Assembly: GCA_002914805.1 (NCBI GenBank)
Contig: JXTB01000283.1
Location: forward strand, 404,255 to 468,254
DNA: 64,000 nt
Source of the DNA: Parasponia andersonii
Taxonomy: Eukaryota; Streptophyta; Magnoliopsida; Rosales; Cannabaceae
Direction: 5' to 3'
The notes beneath the pieces were generated by a model. It saw nothing but the letters and a program-made list of their open reading frames with translations. It searched no databases and had not been told where the DNA came from. This document shows positions 23,839-36,758 of this stretch, one piece after another. The translations under genes were made by a program, and so were the position numbers. Numbering within the stretch: position 1 is the first letter of the stretch; each line of letters starts with the position of its first letter.

Positions 23839-25246
23839 AAATAAAATTTATATATGTAACATCTTAAAAAGAAAATACCTCTTCTTACTGGTATTAAAAC
23901 TACAAAAGAAAAAGAAAAATAAAAGTATGGGTAAGAGGATGTCTATAATTTATAAGCACATCACGGATGCCAATTGTATGCTCCTAAAAGTTGTATTTTC
24001 TTTAAAATTAATTGTGCATTCTTCTAAAATAGTACTGTCTTCACTCGTATATATCAGCTATATGGTTTGCCGTACGTTCAAATCTTAACGACTCCAAATT
24101 CCAAGTCATAAATATTGCATGCAATATGCACTATCAATTGGCAAGAAAAAAAAAAAATTGGCAACAGTAGTGAATATTAAATTTCTGCATGTAGGCCAAA
24201 CTATGGAATACTATGTACTCCAATTACTTGACATCCACAGGTACGCCGCGCTGTTAAGTAATAACAGTCTTCTGGGTGAAATTGTTAGTAATAATCCATC
24301 CTCGTATTTTTCTCGTTGTAAGCCAACGCTACGTTGTGAGTCTCAAAAAATTAATCCACTTCACGTGGGGATATATTTCTTAGGATGAATTCATTTTTCA
24401 ATAAGTAAACAAACCATACTAAAATTTTCAGAAAAGGCTATGTTGCTGATCATATTCATTTGGAAATTTTGTTTTTAGTTTTTTTTTTTTTGGTTTTTTT
24501 TTATAATATTCACAACTTTGATGGTACTATTTTTTTTTTTTTTCACATATATTCGAGATAATGATGGTAAATAGAACCTAGATATTATCTCGGGTAATTG
24601 AAAGAAACTAATATGCTGATATTGCTATTGTATTGACTTGATTTGACTTATGCCAGTGAGTTTTCAAGACTGGAATTAAGTTCCTAAACAGTTATTTGTG
24701 AAGTAGCTAAGTTAAAATTATGCCGTTTACTTGAGAAATTCTATTGAATATGCTTCTCTTAATAAAAATTTACTGTATATGTTTTTTGTACTAGCTAAAA
24801 AGACCGAAATGTCCTAGTAATTTCTACGATTTTCAATGCATTTCAATAGTTTTTCGATGATTTTTGATAAAGTTTCATCGTATTTAATGATTTCTTTAAC
24901 ATATAGGGGCTATTTTGGTCCAAGAATCTTATTTTTCGGATAAATGTTGAGAGATATATTTTTCGACACTGAGTTAATATCAGGAATATTTAATGGAGTT
25001 TCCCGATTAATATTGCTCTACACAAAATGTCAAAACTAAAACCAGGAGAGATATTGGGAGGAGGAAGAAAAAGAGTAAAATTGAAGTTAATCAATAAAAA
25101 AAATAAAAGATTTTAAGGTACAAATTCAAGCCCAGGACTCGACTCTCACAACTACAAAAAGAGATTTAACAATACCTCGGAGAAATTGTGTATATTATTA
25201 TGATCTTGCAATATATATTTGAATATTAGGGATGAAAGGGAAAAGC
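23839..25246. other. 3' flank of glycine-rich gene 1 and intergenic DNA
   Basis: The first ~170 bp hold the probable 3' UTR, including GGTAAGAGGATGTCTATAAT at 23930-23949, which is repeated exactly downstream of gene 3. The rest is AT-rich with poly-T runs near 24480-24542. No further gene was recognised. Confidence 0.5.
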
Positions 25247-27701
25247 TGTAAAAATCTGATTTTTAGAAGGGTAAAAGAGTAAATTCAAGACCAATGGTAT
25301 TCTTGTAATTATGAATTTCTAGAATATAATATTCAAACTATCTTTCATATTTTAATGGACCTACAGTTTTTAAAATTGCTTATAATGGCCCTAAAAGTTT
25401 CTTGCTCTCGCGGTGAGGGCTTGGAGGAAAGAGAGAGAGAGAGAAGGTGAGATTTGCCAAAGCTCGTCATTGTGCCACCACACCTACGCCGGTTAGATGT
25501 GCCATGCCAAGATCCTTCCCACCCGCCGATGAATCAGCATAGGCCACCTTCGCTGCAAACTGGTGCCCCTCCCCAGAGATCGGCGACCCCAAAGCAGACG
25601 CCACTATCTCAGTCTTTTAGCCATAGCTCATCCGTCGAACCTCCGTTTGACTCACCTCTAGCACCGTTGGACTCGTCTCATCGTCGCCGTCGTATTTCGA
25701 CTGGTCTCGGCCGTTAACTTGCCGCCGGTAAGATTTTCGCTATTTTAGCTATTTTACCAAAATTTAGAAAAAAAAATGATATTTTTATAATTACTTTGTT
25801 AGGTAATTATTTTACTTGACGTAAATAAGTAACGTAAAAGAGGGTTAACCATGAATAATTATGATTGGTAGAAATAAAAATGATACTGAGAAACGTGGTA
25901 ATTTTTAATTAAAAAATAAAATATTTTTCTAAATACTTTTAAAAAGTGGTATTTTTGTAAACTTGTAAGAGTTTGGCCGGAAATTTGTTAAATTTTAAGA
26001 ATGGGCCTTGACCTGTGAATGAAAAATTAATAACTTTCAAAATATTTTTTTAGAAATGGTATATTTATAAATAACCAAAAATATTGGTATTTTTCTATTA
26101 ATTCTTTTGCAAAAATGATATTTATGTAATTTTTGAATTTTTTAGCTTAATTAATGCTCGAGACCTGGAAACTGAATTCTGACTTTGAATTTAGACTCAG
26201 TGAGATCGAGAGACGAATTTTGATATAAAATATGACTATGCTTTGAAGTGGCATAAAAATCAAAATTTCATGACTCGTAAATAGTACTATTTTGCGTGCT
26301 ATGCGCCGATCCTCTAATGGGACTCACTTTTAACAAAGAATATATCTAGATTAATATTTTTGGATACTTTGAATTCATTGGTGATCTCCGTTTCTCTGAG
26401 GCTCTGGTGGAAAAGTCACTTTTCTAACTAGACTTACTGGGATCCCGAAACGGCCGTTTGAACACCAAATGATCAATGAGAGTTTCTTCGAGCATCTTTA
26501 CCTTGGTATAGCTACCATACTGAGGTAAGGTTTCAATTACTAGATTTCATATTTGTTTTGAATTTTAATTGCATTAAAATTTATTTATGAAAAATCGTAA
26601 TTTTATGATAATTTGATTAATTGTTGTAAATTGTTGGATTATATTGGGATTAGACTATGTGGATTTATATATATATTGTTTATATTGTGATTATGAGGTA
26701 AAACAGCGGTGTACTATCTATGTATAGTAAATCCCAGAATAATATCAAGTTAGATTTTAAAGCATGAGTTGATTCATGGATGCATAGTTATTGTGAATGG
26801 TTATATATTATACATACCATAGGATCACATACTTGAGTTCCATTATTGCATCATAGTAGTTTAGATCGCTGGTGAGTTGCTACAGTATTAGGTGAGAAAC
26901 CTAGGCCCCTGTGCAAATTTTTGGCTGATATACTTACGAGGAGTGTCAGAATGCTGGGTACCTCTGTTACAGAGGTATTACAGGTCCGCGATAGAAGAAT
27001 GTGAGCTCACTCATTTACATTAGTTGATGTAAGATATACGCAATCAGGTGTTTCTGGTTTTGTCTTTGAATATGTGAATATTCTAGATATCAAATATTTT
27101 ATAAACTTGGTTTATAAATGAATTTTGACAAAAAGTATTAACCATACAGATTTGGTAAAATTGCATCTATTCAAAAATGTGATTGAATTTCTAGTGAGTA
27201 TGTAGATGCTCACCCTCCTACTCCTCCCACTTTTAGATATTTGTCTAATTGAGATAGTAACCTCAATGGTCGGATAAGCTACGTAGCTTGTATTTGTAGT
27301 TTTACTCTTAATCTCTAGTAAGTATTCATACTCTGTTTTCTTTCTTTTCTTGTTCAATTATTTAGTTAAGATTAGTAAGTGAATGTATGAGTACGATTTT
27401 GTCATCCATATGATAACTTAATTCTTTGTAAATTATTTTGGATATTTGATCAAAGTCTTTCAGTTTAATTCAATTTACTAAAAACTTATGATTTCTCAAT
27501 GAGTATCCAAATGAGATATCTAGAAATTTTCTTGAACTTTAACGGATATTTTTCTTAAGTAATTAAAACTAATAAGAGTTTTATGATTATAGAATTTATA
27601 ATGATTTGAGAATCAAAACAAAATTATTTAATACTTGATTTCTTTTAAACTTTATAATGACAAAAACAACACTTTCTAAGGACTTGCCTTACCCATTCAC
27701 A
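25247..27701 (+). mobile_element. Decayed solo LTR, TGTAA family copy a
   Basis: It starts TGTAAAAATCTGATTT and shows GAGTAAATTC soon after, parallel to the start of copy c at 31098. It contains the GC-rich CT/GA tract and CGCCGTCGT block (25400-25740), the TTGGACTCGTCTCATCG motif shared with copy c, and the GATGCTCACCCTCCTACTCC motif near 27205 shared by all copies. It ends near CCCATTCACA. The flanks do not form a target duplication. An 87-codon frame at 25454-25717 is within this noncoding LTR and is not taken as a gene. Confidence 0.6.
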
Positions 27702-28266
27702 GCTTGAAAAAAAAAAAAAAACAAAATGAAACTTTGGTAGTACTGACAACACATATTTTAGAAGCGTTGCATTTCATTTTGTTTTTTGTTGAAAAACAAA
27801 AAACGTTGCCTTTTGCCTTTTGTTTTGTAGCATCTCAAGTTTCAACCTAATTTCTTTCATTTATGCCATCGTACTAAAGTATTTAATGTAAATGAAAAAC
27901 GTTCTTTAATTAATATTAGTGATGTGATTATATATTGATTAAAATAAATATCAACATATATCTAGTATTGAACTAAAAAAATTGTAACAAGTATTTTTTT
28001 TTTTGTCCTAAAGAAAAGTCCATGAAAGGAGTCGATCAGCGTATAGCATACCCCTGAATGTTACTGTAGGGGACAAATGTTTGGTGAAAGCCCTAAACGA
28101 CGAGTTGTAATCCTTAGAAGAGGAGGCATCACCCAATCCCTCCAACTGCTCCTAAGATTAGATGCGTGGGGACATATGGTCCTATGCATTATATATCAAG
28201 GAACAAGCTTTTACATTTAAGGATCCTAAGAGGATTTACATTTAAGGATCCTAAGAGGATTACTTA
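27702..28266. other. Intergenic stretch between two LTR copies
   Basis: A short inverted repeat built on TTTTGTTTTTTG and CAAAAAACG lies near 27778-27805. A 23-bp tandem duplication (TTACATTTAAGGATCC) lies at about 28210-28260. No gene was seen. Confidence 0.5.
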
Positions 28267-30570
28267 TGTCACACCCTAAAATCCTACACCGTAACTTTTG
28301 GTAATTTTGAGGGTAAATTAATATAAATAAAGAATTTTGAGGATTTTCATTTTAGTCTCCAAATTGTTAAAAATTCTATATAAAAGAGGTTCATCTTAAG
28401 TTTAGTTTACCCAGAAAGAGACACTAATTAGAATTCAAGAAAAATATAGTTAATTTGTACGAAAACTTAGTTTAATAAAAACTTTAATATTGATTAAAAT
28501 GAAGTTCAAAAACCTTGAGTCGGAAAGTCCAAGAATTGATCAAAATTCCAAGTACTTAAACCTTTAAAAATATGCTCCTTGGGAACTATAGAGTCCCATT
28601 TATACACAAAATCCTCAAATAGTAGTAAATACATTCTCATACATTCACTTAGCATTAACAACAAACTTGATTAAATAGTTAAGGACGAAAGAATAGAACA
28701 AGTTATAAGGACCAATCGAAAAAGAATAGGAATAAGACCGCAACGTAAACCAAGCGATTTGTCTGGCCATCGAGACGACTAACTCGAATGAATGATCACC
28801 TGAAAAGGAGGGCAAAAGAAGAAGTGAGCTCGAAAGCTCAATAGGAAAACTGTTACCTCATTTAAAAACTTTTTTAGTGATGGAAAGTCCCTGCATGACT
28901 AGTTTAGTCCAAAACACCATTTTTGCAAAACCATATTTATGTACTTATACATATTCATTTCCAAAACTGATAGTCTGTATACATATATATATATATAAAT
29001 ATATTATCAAAAATCAGTAGTCCATCATCACATATATATATATATATACATATATAAATATATAGAAAACATGATATCGAAAAATCAATCAATCCACAAA
29101 TACATGACACAAATCTACTCTTATTCATGAGTTCACTACCTCTCATCAATGGAAACTAGAGTGCTGGCACTACGTATGCCATACAACCTGCCTGACACTT
29201 AGCCCATAACCGGAGGGGACACCCCTGTGTCGCCTACCAAACCTGGATGGGCAACCGCATTGTCTACGCCTGTCAAATGTAGAGGTAATCAGAAGAAATA
29301 TCCCGCGCAAGTTCACGGACTCTCACCATCGGTGGAGCCACAGCCCCATACCGTAAAAACTCCATGATGCTAACTTGGGACTCATGTGTGATCCTATGAT
29401 ACGTGTACTCTGAACTGATGTGTAAAAGTAGCCATGCAGTAATTTAAGTTCAAATAATGCTTTGATTTTTTAATAAAATGGTTATTTAAATTTTGTAGAA
29501 AAATGGGTAGCATAACGATCCTATTTTAACATACCCAAAAATAACCTGCACTCAGAAAAGTCTTAGAGCAATCCAATATATAAATCATACTATTCAATTC
29601 CATCATAGATATTTAAAAATTATAAAATCACGTTTGTTCTTATATGTTGTAGAAAATAAGTTTTATTCACAAACAACGTGAAAGAGAGGTAACTGAATCC
29701 CTACCTCACTAGAATAGTAGTACCACGCTATTAAATACTCGAGGTGCCGACTGGACGATCGTTCGGAGGGTTGAGAATCAATTCCACGTACTCGATCGCT
29801 CACTTAGGGAAACATCAACTTCTCAACGAAGCTTCGAATCAATGAATGGACCATTTCATTGAATTCCTAATGTTAAAAATAGCTAAGTTAGACATATAAT
29901 TCGAGCAATTTGGGTCTAGGCCGACACCGGACTGGTGACACAAAATTAGAAAAAATCTAAGCCGTTAGATATTGATTTTCGTGTCTGTCACCAAATATAG
30001 TCAATATATATAGATATCAAATTTCTCCATTTTCTGAGTACATTCTAAAAATGATAACAAAACGAAATCTAATGGTCGGATCGAAAACTAAAATTCGAAA
30101 CTCAAAATACCTAAAAATAGCAACTTTCAAACCGGGCAAAATGGGATCGTGAAATATATACCTTGAGGTTCCTCTTGACGAGACGAATCCAAGAACGCGA
30201 TCTGAGACGGCCGGAAATGTCGCCGAAAATCAAAACTCCCACACGGCCATTAATGGCATTTTCCGGCGGGGAGAGCTCGGCTGCTTCGCAGGACCGACGG
30301 CGTGGGCAATAGGTGGTATGGGGGAGCTTCGCCGGTAGCTGGCCTAGCTAGACGGTGAGTGAGGCGGCGGTGACGCTCCTCCTTGCGTTTCTTCGGCTGA
30401 GAGAATGAGAGAGAACCGAGAGAGAGTATGAATCGGGGAGGGGGACGAGAGGGAGAGAGAGTGTGTAATATATATATATAATTTTTTTCTGGTCAAATGA
30501 CCATTTTGCCCGAATCCATGACCACAAACTCATCCGTTAGGTCACTCCACTAGGTAGTAAAATTCGTACA
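28267..30570 (-). mobile_element. Solo-LTR-like copy b, TGTAA family
   Basis: The plus strand begins TGTCACACCCTAAAATCC, which is the reverse complement of the family's 3' terminus. It then runs through GTGAGCTCGAAAGC, CCGGAGGGGACACCCC, GACGATCGTTCGG and the GC-rich GGCCGGAAATGTCGCCG block, in the order expected on the minus strand. The right end is placed at AATTCGTACA and is approximate. Much of the text matches copy c in reverse. The flanks do not clearly match. Confidence 0.65.
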
Positions 30571-31097
30571 AGTCGATGACATCGTTTGACCTCAGCTCCT
30601 TTTGCATGTGTCCACACATGTATTGACGCTTAAAATTAATTACTCGATTTGAATTCTATCACCATCGGAAGGTGTCATTCCGTTTTCTGCCATTTGCCCA
30701 ATATGAATCATTAAGATTTTACTCTTAGTCCCTTTGTGGTTGATTACTTTGCCATTATGAAGTAGCTATTGCTAATTTCTTTGCCGCCAGATTGCTTTCA
30801 TTGTAAGAGACAGTTCTTGTTTTTGTTTTGCATGTATTGTCTGTTTTTTTTTTTTTTCTTTTTTCCTTCTTCTTTCTTTGATAATAGTGATGTTTCTTAT
30901 ACTTCTCTTTTCCTTCTCTCTGCCATGATCATTTGTTTATTTAAGATGTTTAAAAGAGATTTTTATAGAACAGGGGAAAACAAAAATGCACACAGAACCA
31001 GAACGTACATTTATATATACATATATCTTACTTCCCACTAGTACTGGTCCTTCTAACTAGTTAGCAAAATAATTCAACTTGATCAATATAGTGCTTC
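30571..31097. other. Spacer between copies b and c
   Basis: Noncoding DNA with a poly-T run near 30845-30861. The last five bases, GCTTC (31093-31097), are the left target-site duplication of the next insertion. Confidence 0.6.
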
Positions 31098-32463
31098 CGT
31101 AAAAGCCCGGAATTTTTGAGAGTAAATTGGATATTTTATCAATTTTCGGATTAAATATTGGAGGGACTAAGTTGCAAAAGTTTAAGATGTGAGGACTAAA
31201 TTGTAATTTTTGTGGAGGATTGAAATGAAAGGATTTGAAAGTTAGGGGACTATTTTCTAATTTTGAGAAAATTGCACAGTCCCATGCAAACCTTCCTCCC
31301 CACTGTCTCTTTCTTCCTCCCTCGTTCTCTCTCTGTTTCTCTCCCGACGAATCCACTGAAAGATCAAAAACCCAGGCGTCACCCACCAGTCGTCATTCGG
31401 TCATCAGGACCCACGGCAAAATTTCACCGCACCGCCAGCAACCTATTGCCTAGCTCCTATAGCCGCCAGAGCCACCATATGCCAGCGAGGAGCTCGAGAA
31501 CCTGCGGACATTTTTAGTCATCAGCGACGATTTCGGCCACCATTGGACTCATCTCATCGTAAGGATTATCAATGTATATATATCTTAGCTCTAATCTGTA
31601 CAAATCAAAATTTGTAATTTTTGGATATTTTGAGCTTAAGTTTGACTTTTTAATCCGGCTATTGAATCGTGTTTTATTGTCATTTTTGGATTGTACTTAG
31701 AAAATGAGAAAGTTCGATATATATATATATATATACATATATATTGCCTATGTTTGGTAACCGGCACGAAAATCGAAATCAGACGTCTAAGATTTGTGTC
31801 GATTTGCATGCCACGGGTCTAGTATGGGCTCGGACCCAAATTGGAGAACTTATATGTCTAACCTAGTTATTTTGAGTGCTAGGAATTCAATGAAGAGATC
31901 CGTTTAAGGATTCGAAGCTCCGTTGAAAAGTTATTTTTTCGCAAAAGAATGATCGAGGGCATAGAATTTGTTCCCGACCCTCCAGGCGATCGTCTAACGA
32001 TACTTTGAGGATTCCATAGTGTAGTATCGCTATTCTTATGAGGTAGAGATTTAGTTATTTTTGTTTTATACCGATTTCACAAAAAACTTATTTTTTGCAA
32101 CATATGAAAACAAATGTGGTTTTTAAATTATTTGAATATATGTGATGGAATTTGATTCTATGATATATACCATATTGGTCTAAGAAGTTCTTAAGTGCAG
32201 GTTATTTTGGGTATATCAGAAATAAGGTCATTATGCTGCCCGTTTTTCTGTAAAATTCTATTATTCATATTTTCTCGAAAAACCAAAGTAGGATTACTTT
32301 CACACTTCAGTTTTATATTACACGTGTCATAGGATTATACATGAGTACCGTGTTAGTAATGTAGATTTATAGTATGACGTTGTGTGCCCCACCGTCAATG
32401 TAGAGTCTGTAAACCCGTGCAAGGTTTATTATGTTTGATTACCTCTCTATTTAGCAATCATAG

Positions 32464-33260
32464 TGATACGAACCCTGCCAATTTGTGACGAAACCCAAAA
32501 CAAAGATGATGTCTAAGACCGTTCTACAATTAGATTCGGATAGAAAACCTTGACCCAACACCTATAAAGATATGTGAACCTTGGTATAAAGGAAGACGCT
32601 ACAATCAAGGATGGAAAACTCGATTGATAAGTCAAGGGATGAACGCTACAGAGAAATCTAATAAGTTCAAATAAGTTCTCAAAGAACCAAAGAGAAATTA
32701 CTCTTAATTTTAATGAATTGTAATATGCTCTTATTGAATGAAAAGTATACAATATATAGGCCAAGGGCCACGAAATTTTAAGTCTAAAAACACCCTAAAA
32801 AAACACCTAAGGCAACTTACCCAAAATCAGAAAAAGAAAGTAGGAAAATAACCCTAATAGTTAACCTAAATTCGTCCCTAATTATATGGTAGGCAATTTG
32901 ATTTTAATCTCTTAATTTCAACCTATTATATACCACTAAAGAAAAAGAAACAAGCAAATAAATCATTTTAGGAAACTGATAATTAAAATAGAAAAGTAAG
33001 TTATGACTTGGCGTTCAAGTCTTTACATATCATATTTCCCTTTCATATACGCCTATAGACTTTCTTGAACTTGAATCAAGTTTATTATGGCCTTAGAAAT
33101 TCGTTAATCTCTATCAATGGGCCTCCACGTGCATGCCTGAATCCAAATCCTTTGATTCAGTCCACTTAACATATTTTGGAATTTTTTTACACGTCCTCTT
33201 GTAACTGGACCAATGGGAACTTGAATTGGCTCCTTTGTAACCGTGCCTAGATTTGCATCA
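32464..33260 (-). mobile_element. 3' LTR of the gypsy element
   Basis: The LTR runs from TGATACGAACCCTGCC to GATTTGCATCA. On the minus strand it begins TGATGC directly after a purine tract at 33261-33275 (AAAGAGGAGATGAA), the probable polypurine tract. It has exactly the same length as the right LTR. Confidence 0.92.
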
Positions 33261-33292
33261 TTCATCTCCTCTTTAAAAGGATTTGTCCTCAA
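33104..33292 (-). pseudogene. Gypsy pol carboxyl-terminal tail crossing into the LTR
   Basis: A 62-codon frame runs from the last internal bases across the polypurine tract into the 3' LTR. It reads GTVTKEPIQVPIGPVTRGRV and KKFQNMLSGL. The same frame is kept in the other LTR (37348-37614), with a few substitutions. A [GA]xVTR.R.KK.. tail like this is commonly found at the end of related gypsy polyproteins, so it is probably the old pol terminus, separated from its upstream part by the integrase deletion. Confidence 0.65.
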
Positions 33293-33301
33293 ATCTTTAC
33301 C

Positions 33302-34192
33302 TTATTTATATCGGATGACATATGGAAACGTCTCAATAAATTCCACCCATCGTGCAAGCCCCTTATTCAACTTATGCTGACCTTTAAAGAGCTTTAACGA
33401 CTCATGATCACTATGAATCACGAACTCCCAAATGTAATATTGCCATGTTTTCATAGCTTGAACTAACATATACATTTCTTTATCATAAGTAGGATAGTTT
33501 GAAGTAGCCCAACTTAGTTTCTTATTAAAATATGCAATTGGTCGTCTTTCTTGCATAAAAACTGCGCCAATACTTAAACCTGAAGCATCATATTCAATCT
33601 CAAAAGTTTTTGCAAAGTTAGGTAAAGTAAGTAAAGGTACATGTGTTAATTCTTCCTCGACTAATTGAAATGCCTTCTCTTGCTCTTCTTCCGATTTGAA
33701 CCCAATATTTTTCTTGATAACTTCAGCTATTGGTGTGGCTATAGTTCTAAAATTTTTCATGAACCTTTGGTAAAGACTCGCAAGTCCTTGAAAACGTTGC
33801 ACATTACTTACGCTTGTTGGACTTGGCCATTCTCGGATAGCATGAATCTTTTCTTCGTCAACCTGCATTTGTAGTTCCTTTGTCTCCTCAGAGTTACTCC
33901 TATATGCTGATCTATTTGGAATGATAGTAATGTGCACGAAGTCAATTTGATACTCAATACCTCGAACTGGTGGTAATCCACTAGGAATTTTCTTGGGGAA
34001 AACATCACCAAATTCCTGCGAGAGAAAAACTACAGAACTATGCAAAACAGGGTCAAGATTATTAGTGTTTAAAAATGCCTCTTTGTATAAGAGTACAATC
34101 ATCGGCTGGTTTGAAAACATCGCTCTCTTAATTTTTTTGACTTTTGCATAAAAATTATTTTGTTTTCTCTCTGTTTTTCTCTTAATAGGCAA
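33302..34192 (-). pseudogene. Gypsy RT-RNase H with the RT catalytic core deleted
   Basis: The open frame of 296 codons includes the RT amino end ([20 protein letters not shown]). At residues 110-113 (QVDE, bases about 33852-33865) it then jumps directly to the RT carboxyl part ([24 protein letters not shown]) and RNase H ([21 protein letters not shown]). The segment that should hold the YVDD/FDD active site, roughly 150 or more residues in this family, is absent without loss of frame. RNase H looks preserved. The frame ends at VIRYK just before the LTR, so the integrase is also gone. Confidence 0.9.
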
Positions 34193-34554
34193 ATCTATTA
34201 TTGCCTTTTCTCTCTTTTTTTCTTCGGCCTCTAACTCTTTTTCACTCTTTCTCTTTTGATCACTCTTTTTTTGTAACCTGACTTGATCTTCAGGAACTTA
34301 TTTTGGTGTCAAAGGAACTAGAGTGATTGTCCTTTGATTAAGTACAAACGAGTACTTGTTGGTGAAGCCATTATGTTTAATACGCCTATCAAATTGCTAT
34401 GGTCGATCTAGTAACAAGTGTCCAACTTGCATCGGAACCACATCGCACAAAACTTCATCTTCGTATTTCCCAATACAAAAAGAAATTAGTACTTATTTAT
34501 TAACCTTCAGTTCACGACTATCATTTAACTACTGCAACTTGTAAGGCCGGGGAT

Positions 34555-34650
34555 GCTTCACGGTTGGCAACCCTAATTTCTCCACCATAATAGTGCTAGC
34601 AATATTAGTATAACTACCACCATCAATAATCATACTACATACCTTGTTTT
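34555..34650 (-). pseudogene. Gypsy protease active-site region
   Basis: The minus strand reads IIDGGSYTNIASTIMVEKLG, with the retroviral-type aspartic protease motif D-G-G-S at 34613-34624. It lies between gag and RT as expected. Flanking frames are broken, so only the active-site neighbourhood is clear. Confidence 0.75.
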
Positions 34651-34746
34651 GAACGTGGCATCTAGTATGAAAGATATTTTCTGGTTACACCTCTACATCT
34701 TCTTTGACTTGCGCACTCAAAGCTCTCCTTGCCACCAATAAATCTC

Positions 34747-34968
34747 CTAGGGCAGGGTATTCCACTTCATCGGCATCTTCCAATGGTGGCATAAGATCGG
34801 TGTTGTCTTTGCTTCAATTTCAATTTCACCGTCATCTCGCAATACCATAATTCTTTTGTTTGGATATTGGCTAGCTATGTGACCCCTTCCTTGACATTTA
34901 AAGCACTTGATATCATGATTCCTAGAAGTAGAAGAATCAAATTTACCTTGAATTACATGGCTGGTCAC
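34747..34968 (-). pseudogene. Gypsy gag zinc knuckle (altered)
   Basis: The frame includes CFKCQGRGHIASQYPNKR. The spacing C-x2-C-x4-H-x4-Y shows a CCHC knuckle whose last cysteine is tyrosine (codon at 34864-34866), a single G-to-A type change. Without the fourth zinc ligand, nucleic-acid binding by this gag would be impaired. An acidic segment (DDGEIEIE) follows. Confidence 0.82.
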
Positions 34969-35211
34969 TTCTTGCTTTTACTCAGCTTTAGGTTTCATTG
35001 TAGGTTGCCTCTCATCCTTCTTCCAGTGATTTGATTTCTAAGCGGGTGTACTTGGATTTTGGCTTGGACATGTGCTACCCCTCCTCTTGAGTTGGTTCTC
35101 AATTTTTATTGCCATATGTACCATATCTTCCAACTCCACATAATGTTATAATTCTACCACATTAGCAATTTCTCGATTCAAACCAACTAAGAATCTGAAT
35201 ATTGTAGCCTC

Positions 35212-35939
35212 CTAATCCTCCTCTATATTCGCTCGAATCATAGCAACCTCCATCTCCTTATAATATACCTCTATACTCCAGCTACCTTGCCTAAGGCTTT
35301 GCAACTTGTTATACAATTCCCGATAGTAATAGCTCGATACAAACCTCTTTCTCATCATTGTTTTCATCTCTTCCCACGTCTCTACTGGACGCTTCCTATT
35401 TCTTCTCCTATTCATTACTAACCGATCCCACCATACAATTGCATAATCTAAAAATTCAATGGCAGCAAGCTTTACCTTATTAATCTCGGAGTAATTGTGG
35501 CAATCAAATACTAATTCAATATTTTTCTTCCACTCCAGGTAAGCTTCTGGATCGTTCTTGCCTTGAAATGATGGAATCTTCATCTTAGTACTATCCAGTG
35601 AATTATCTTCTCGATTCCTAGCTCCTCTAAACTGCCCACCGTATCTCGTATTACCAACAATCGAATCTCGATCATCTTTATCTCCAAAAGTATCTCTATA
35701 ATACTCTTCATCTTCAGCCCTCGCTTCCCTATGCTGGACTCTCTCTCTTCTATGCATATTAGGAGCGATTTGTGGCTGTTCCACATGTAGTTCTCTATTC
35801 TGTCCATTTGCTCATGAACCTGCTCTATCTCTGCTCTCATTACTCTTCTCATCTTGCCAATTAAGGCTTCCATGGGAATTTTTGGATCACCCACTCTCGA
35901 TGTATCTCCAGAATTGTTTCTGTCCTTATTGTCTGACAT
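35212..35939 (-). pseudogene. Gypsy gag (retrotrans_gag domain) with one frameshift
   Basis: The ATG at 35937-35939 opens a frame with EALIGKMRRVMRAEIEQVHE, which is left for another frame at about 35760-35785. The second frame carries the capsid-like domain: KIPSFQGKNDPEAYLEWKK, WWDRLVMNRRRN, TWEEMKTMMRKRFV and LRQGSWSIEVYYKEME. These match the Ty3/gypsy retrotrans_gag family. It ends with a stop at 35212, before the zinc knuckle in a further frame. Confidence 0.92.
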
Positions 35940-36741
35940 GGTTGCTGCAAAACAAAGTTAGAAAAAAAAGGACTTCACACACTCTCTCACGTGTTTCACT
36001 TAGTATTGAATCACTCAATTTCACTTGTGTTTCACTCGAATATATCAGATTGGCTTTTACCCTCTTATGTGCTCACCACTCTTGCCTTTTTTCACATGTA
36101 ATTTCTCAAAAGTTCTTATCAAACTAATTCAAACAAATAATCAGAATTTCTTAGCAACAATCCACACAAAAACTCACCAACCAAATTAGGATTTAATGTA
36201 ATAACCTGGAATAACAGTTTTTAGAAATTGATAAGTAAAGAAAGCAAAACAAAGAAAAAAATGCACACAAAATTTTGAAGGCTAGGAAAGTGATGAAAAT
36301 GATAGATTTTGGGCTCGAAAACTGGAGTGAACGGTAGATAATTGGTTCAAAATCATAGGACTCAGAATAAGCTTCGATTTGATATATAATATGTATTGTT
36401 TCGATAACTGGATCAGAAGTTACAACTGTTTTACTGAAGTACTATCAAAATTCTCTAATTCAACTACAGATTCTTCTTTTTTTCTTTTTTTTTTTTAATT
36501 GAGAACCAAATAATAACTGAAAACACAAAGGCTAACTGAAAGACACACAGAAATAAATTCGGATTCAATAGCAAACAAGCTATCTGAATTAGCTACGACT
36601 AGAACAGATCGAGTTTATGTTTTTTTTTTTTGTTGGACGATTTAGATGAAAGAAAGAAGAAAGAATAAATGCTAATTTTTACCCAAAAAAAAAAGGAAAA
36701 AAGGAAAAGATAAAGGATAGATTAAACCTGAGACTAGAATC
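35940..36741. other. Gypsy 5' untranslated region
   Basis: Untranslated leader between the primer-binding site and the gag start, with poly-T/A runs at about 36474-36499 and 36619-36631. No gene was seen. Confidence 0.6.
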
Positions 36742-36757
36742 CGGCTCCTGATACCAA
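36742..36757 (-). other. Primer-binding site of the gypsy element
   Basis: On the minus strand the two bases after the 5' LTR are followed by TGGTATCAGGAGCC, close to the initiator-Met tRNA complement TGGTATCAGAGC. This fixes the element's orientation as minus. Confidence 0.75.
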
Positions 36758-36758
36758 A

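Noticed and set aside
25454-25717. 87-codon proline/serine-rich frame
   Set aside because: It lies within an LTR, has no homologous frame in the equivalent GC-rich parts of copies b and c, and has no promoter context.
31235-31517. Short overlapping frames in a CT-rich stretch
   Set aside because: They are part of LTR copy c and are explained by base composition.
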